NCBI GenBank assembly: GCA_022702705.1
Contig: CM040429.1
Coordinates: 109,655,943-109,719,942, forward strand
DNA length: 64,000 nt
Reading direction: 5' to 3'
DNA from: Papilionanthe hookeriana x Papilionanthe teres
Lineage: Eukaryota > Streptophyta > Magnoliopsida > Asparagales > Orchidaceae
Part shown: positions 60,086-64,000 of the stretch, in pieces
Layout of the letters: every line of letters begins with the position of its first letter
Position numbering within the stretch: the stretch's first letter is position 1
Made by a program: the position numbers and the translations under genes
The notes under the pieces: generated by a model
Database searches by the model: none
What the model saw: only the letters and a program-made list of their open reading frames with translations
Told to the model about the DNA's origin: nothing

Positions 60086-61069
60086 CTTGTTGTTCAATCT
60101 CTAGACGCATTCTTCTTGAAACTTGCCTGACTGGAACGGCAGCGGGATCAACTCCTAGCCTATGAACTGCCACCTCTGGAGCTAATCCTGGCATTTCATC
60201 GTAACTCCAAGCAAAACAGTCCTTAAATTACATCAGTAGCTTGAACATGTTTTCGGAGTCTTCTTTATTGAGCAAGGAGCTAACAAAGTTCGGCCTAGGC
60301 TCTTTGCTAGTACCTAAGTTAACTTCCATTAACTCATCTATTGTAGATTTAATTTCTTCTTCAAATTCTGGTGGAGCATTTCCTATTTGCAGATCTTCAA
60401 GATCATCTGAGGCTTCTAAGCAGACTTCATTAGGCTCGCAAGTGACAACCAAGCAAAATCCCATGTCATCAATTGATCCTACTGTGCCGAATCCAAGACC
60501 ATGTTTTGAATTAGGAGGCTGACTGGCAGTATTCCATAATTTTTCAAAGTGTTGTGATTAACCTTTTGTCCATCGTCGAGGTAAGACACCACGTTGAATT
60601 AAATTCTGAATACAGGGAGAATACCACTCAAAAGGTAGTTCCATTAATTCGGAAGAAGTAACATCTTCAAATTGTACATCATTTTCAGTTTTGGAAGAAG
60701 AAGCACCACGGTAGAATTTGATCGGTTTAGTACCACCACCATGTACCTCCTTGACCACCATACCCTCGACCTTATTAGAATGGATCGGGGTCAGGGTCAT
60801 GGTATGTACATAGTGGTTAATCTTCTTGTACATTGATTTGTATTCTTCATTTTTCATCTTCGAGAGAGATCTTGAACTGTGGTTTCTTCTGACTTATCGC
60901 AGCTGCTTCTTTCTTGATTTCTTCTTCTTCGGAACTGTTCTCCCAATCAACGTCGATGCTTCCGTCCAACTGTTCCAACGTCTCTTCCTCGACCTCGTCC
61001 CCGTCCTCGACCTCGGGTGCGCGTTCTGGAGAAACCTTCACCATCTCGTCGTAAGGGAGTGGTGAGTAA
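60086..61069 (-). pseudogene. Element D protease-RT linker
   Basis: Frames at 60228-60464, 60558-60857 and 60847-61044 match the 388-codon linker of A. Shared segments include YKSMYKKINHYVHTMTLTPI, ELMELPFEWYSP and IKSTIDELMEVNLGTS. The Arg-Gly run is present but in a shifted frame near 60980-61010, where the main frame reads acidic residues. Function is unknown. Confidence 0.75.
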
Positions 61070-61930
61070 CTATTGGACTAGAATTTCGGGTTCTTCATCG
61101 TCTCGAACTTCTTTTACTTCATTTGGTACGATATTTCTGGAGAAGATTGTTTTCTTCGGAGGCGCGTAGTAGGCTGCATCTTCGTGAATCCCAATCTCGT
61201 GTATGGAGAATGGTTGCAAGTCACCCTTAATACACCGTTCTCCTCCTTCGTAATACTTTATGCACTGGTGCAGAGACGACGTTACCATCCGGTTCTCATG
61301 GATCCATGGCCGACCCAGTAGAGCATTGAACGATGTCTCAGAATCAATTATATGGAATTTTGCGGTTGTCTTTGCTAAGTCACCGGTCTTCATTAATAGT
61401 GTAATCGATCCAAGAGCTCTTTCTCCTTTCTGGTTGAACCCTCTTAATAATATCTTGTCTGCTTCAAGCTCGCGAGCATCAATTTCCAAATATGCTAGCA
61501 TCTGAAGATTCGTTATATTGATTGATGCTCCTTGATCAACCAACACTCTGGAGAGCGTAAACTTTCCAATAGTGACTGAAATGTACAACGGTCGGTTGTG
61601 ATCAGCTGTTCCCGGTAGTAGATCATTGTCCGTGAAGGTAACACCTCGCTGTTCTTTTAACGAGCAAACCTCGTCGAAGGAATTACCAGCCATTTGAGCT
61701 AAGCAAATTTCTGGATAAAGTAAAGCCTTGATCAGAGTTTCCCTCGTCTCCTTTGACAGGATCAGAGCGTCATAGATGCTCAGTTTGGCTGGTTGTTTCG
61801 TAAGATGGGCTAGCATGTTATAATCCACCTTATTACCATGTTCCTCGGTTTCGTCCCAAATGAGCAATTCTTCTACTGGCGTTGGCTCCTGCTGAGCAAC
61901 CACCTGCTTTCCTTTATCCTTTGGACCCAT
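61070..61930 (-). pseudogene. Element D aspartic protease in one open frame, 286 codons
   Basis: An ATG-started stretch MGPKDKGKQVVAQQ leads through KVDYNMLAHLTKQPAKLSIYDA (named by its ends) to GVTFTDNDLL, ISVTIGKFTLSRVLVDQGASIN, LLRGFNQKGERALG and SFNALLGRPWIHE. The active-site triplet is DQGAS, where A and B have DPGAS. The catalytic Asp and the C-terminal LLGRPW are present, so this is the only protease in the window that is whole. It continues into the linker (HEIGIHEDAAYYAPPKKT). It would process Gag-Pol. Confidence 0.88.
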
Positions 61931-63700
61931 TCTCGGAGGTAGAACTTTTCCGCTTCTTAGGTTGACTTCAGTTACTTGTTCCGAGATACGGTGGTGAATC
62001 TCTACGGTGTCTCCTCTCGAATCAGAACTACTGGCTCTTCTGGAGTTGCTTCAGAATCTGATAACTCTAATTCTATCGTGATTGGAGCTCCTCGAAATTC
62101 ACAAATAGACTCGTTGCTTATTGAGCTTTCGTAGCCGTCTTCGTGAGCGTCTTCTCCTTCATCATGGTCATCGAGGTTCAGTATGATTTGAGAATCGTTT
62201 ATCGTATTGGAATTGAGATCCGGATTAGGTTGGTTGTCGTTAGTTACTTAATCGTTAGAAACAGTCAAAACATAGCCAACACCAAAACTCTTATCATTAT
62301 AAGATCTCTCTGGGGCGAGCAAATAATCATACAGAGTCAGAGGTCCGAGGGATTTCTTCCTCAAATCAGAAACAACCATCCTAGGATAAGCAGCCCCTAG
62401 TCTACCCTTCGGAGCCTCGGCTTTCTTTTCTTCTACGATCTTCTCCTCCTTCTGGGGCGGTTCTTTAGTCGCAAGCGACAGTGCCGACTCGGCAGGTTTC
62501 GAACTTTGAGTTGAAGCGCGCACCGAAGCGGTTTGGATGTGATCCAAAATTTTCTTCGAGGACTTTGTCCAGACAGTACTCCATCCATCATCGGTCGTGT
62601 ACGGGTCTATCGGAACAATAGGATCCGTTGAAATAACATTGATGGAACCTCCTTTTTGGGGTTCCTTCATGTATTCTTTCGGGATTGTTATGTTCCCCCT
62701 TCGGAGATTATCTTCGAGCCAATTCTTAAAGGTGAAGCAGTCTTTGATCTTATGTCCGAGCATCCTATGGTAGGGATAGTAGTTCGGATGATCCTTCTTG
62801 TTAACTTCTTCTGGCCTCCTGGGGTCTGGCAACAGAAAATCGGGTGTCTTCATCAAACTGCGAAACATTTTAGCCACTGCTTCAGTTTTGAAAGGATATT
62901 CCTTGTTCAGAAGTTCCTTCAGGGGACGTGACGAACGAGGCAGTGGTTGATCATGCTGCCATGGCTGATAGCTCGGTCGAGGCTGTTGATAGCCCTGCTG
63001 AGGTTGCTGATAAATCTGTTGTGGTTGTTGGTAAGTCCGTTGCGGTGGTTGATAACTAGGCTGTGGCTGCTCTGCCCATATTTGCATTGGTTGCTTTCCC
63101 TTATCGACTGCCTCGACATTCCTGGATTTCTTTTCAAATGCTTTCAAGGGCTTCTATTTATCAGTCTTATCCATGAAACTTAACTGCTTTGCCTCCTCTT
63201 GCAAGTTCCTGGCCTTGCTAAGTAACTTTTCGAAAGTCTTTATTGTAAATCCTTTAAGAAGAAGCGCTATCGGGCCGTGAATACTCTTAAGCAGGATACC
63301 GACTGCATGCTGTTCCTGAAGCTATGGTTCACACTTCATGCTTAAATTCTTCCATCAAAGTATGTAGTCCACTAAAGTTTCGTTCGGTTTCTGTTGCTCC
63401 ACCACTAGATCACCGATAGTGATGTGGTGCTGAGCCCCAGCAAATCGTTTAACGAAGAGGTTTTCCAATTCTAAAAAAGTCTTGACTGATCCATTCAGAA
63501 GTTCTACATACCAATTAAAGGCAATCCCTGACAAACTGCTGACGAACTGACGGAAGAGTAAAGCATCACTTCCACCGACATTGCAACAACTAGCACGAAA
63601 ATGTGCGACATGCTGTCGAAGGTTTCCTGTACCATCAAAAGTCTTGAACAGAGGTGGTACGAAGTCCTTCGGGTATTGGACCGCATCAAATGCTTCAGGG
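61931..63700 (-). pseudogene. Element D gag
   Basis: The gag core (FKTFDGTGN, LLFRQFVSSLSGIAF, KRFAGAQHHITIGDLVVEQ, KGFTIKTFEKLLSKARNLQEE) spans about 63660-63180 with stops at about 63325 and 63157. The frame at 62248-63147 (299 codons) holds a Gln/Pro-rich repeat (YQQPQQ-type, about 62960-63060), KEYPFKTEAVAKMF, the knuckle PYHRMLGHKIKDCF and LEDNLRRGNITIPKEYMKEP. The first knuckle Cys is Tyr (YYPYH). The acidic tail runs to 61931. The protein would form the particle and bind RNA. Confidence 0.85.
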
Positions 63701-64000
63701 TAAGGTCTACCCGTCGAATAGATGTCTCCGCTCTTGGGCGTGCTAAGGCTTCTCGCACCTGCTGTTCCACCATGTTCTTGATAACCTTCTCGGTAATCAT
63801 GCTTTGTGCAGAATCCTTCTTCGGATGTTCATCTCCGTTGATGGATGTGATCTCTTTCCCTCCATCTGCAATGTGAATGATCTCCGGGGGTGTTTCCTTC
63901 TGTGGTTGAAGCTGACTCTGGAGAGTGGCTAAAGCGGCAGCCATCTCTTCCATCCTCTTTGCCATCTAAGAAATCGTATCATCTTTCTCTTGAAGACGTG
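63701..64000 (-). pseudogene. Element D N-terminal gag extension, end part
   Basis: The frame at 63504-63965 begins MAKRMEEMAAALATLQSQLQ, a probable coiled coil, then PPEIIHIADGGKEITS and KNMVEQQVREALARPRAE. These match the C-terminal end of B's 561-codon frame (EIIHIADERREVTSAN, IVEQQVREALAQSKGG). A frame change follows near the gag core. The rest is beyond the window. Confidence 0.75.

Larger units (their letters stand above)
45440..64000 (-). mobile_element. Element D: Tat/Ogre LTR retrotransposon, 3' LTR and most of the internal region
   Basis: D has the same order as A (LTR, polypurine tract, tandem array, AlkB frame, integrase, extra RNase H, RT, protease, gag). It is inserted in the RT of element C. 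Its left flank ends AGCGT (45435-45439), the probable target duplication, whose partner is outside the window. The 5' end and 5' LTR lie beyond 64000. Its reading frames are less damaged than those of A: protease, RNase H and the zinc knuckle are each in long open stretches. Confidence 0.9.

Overview
The window is a nest of large plant LTR retrotransposons. I see no host gene, tRNA, rRNA or CRISPR array. The organism is a land plant, probably an angiosperm with a large repeat-rich genome. The evidence is two Ty3/Gypsy lineages typical of plants (Tat/Ogre and Athila), Tat/Ogre primer sites that match the 3' end of plant tRNA-Arg(ACG), and a plant-type ALKBH9/ALKBH10 domain. I cannot name the species. 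All four elements run on the minus strand, so their 5' ends lie to the right, and their reading frames are broken by stops and small indels.

Layout. Element B (Tat/Ogre) supplies 1-2428 (protease and gag C-terminus), then 28153-30660 (gag N-terminus, leader, primer site) and its 5' LTR at 30661-37024. Element A (Tat/Ogre, about 25.7 kb, 2429-28152) sits inside B's gag and is flanked by the 5-bp duplication CATAC. A has a 3' LTR (2429-9927), an 83-bp tandem array, an AlkB-like frame, integrase, an extra RNase H, RT-RNase H, protease, gag, an upstream gag extension, primer site and a shortened 5' LTR (22896-28152). Element C (Athila-like) occupies about 37084-45439, with its 3' LTR, an env-position ORF, integrase and part of RT-RNase H. 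Element D (Tat/Ogre, 45440 to beyond 64000) is inserted in C's RT. It has the same gene order as A, with a 69-bp tandem array in place of A's array. C is the oldest layer, B and D landed next to or in it, and A landed in B.

The most interesting point is that A and D both carry, downstream of integrase, a frame encoding an almost complete AlkB-type Fe(II)/2-oxoglutarate dioxygenase domain of the plant ALKBH9/10 class, which includes m6A RNA demethylases. In both copies it is preceded by a matching branch point, pyrimidine tract and AG acceptor, so it may have been made from a spliced RNA as env-like frames are. Further findings are an inverted copy of the 3' LTR/polypurine-tract junction in the 5' leader, a fossil primer-site/LTR junction inside the LTRs, and loss of the promoter region from A's 5' LTR.
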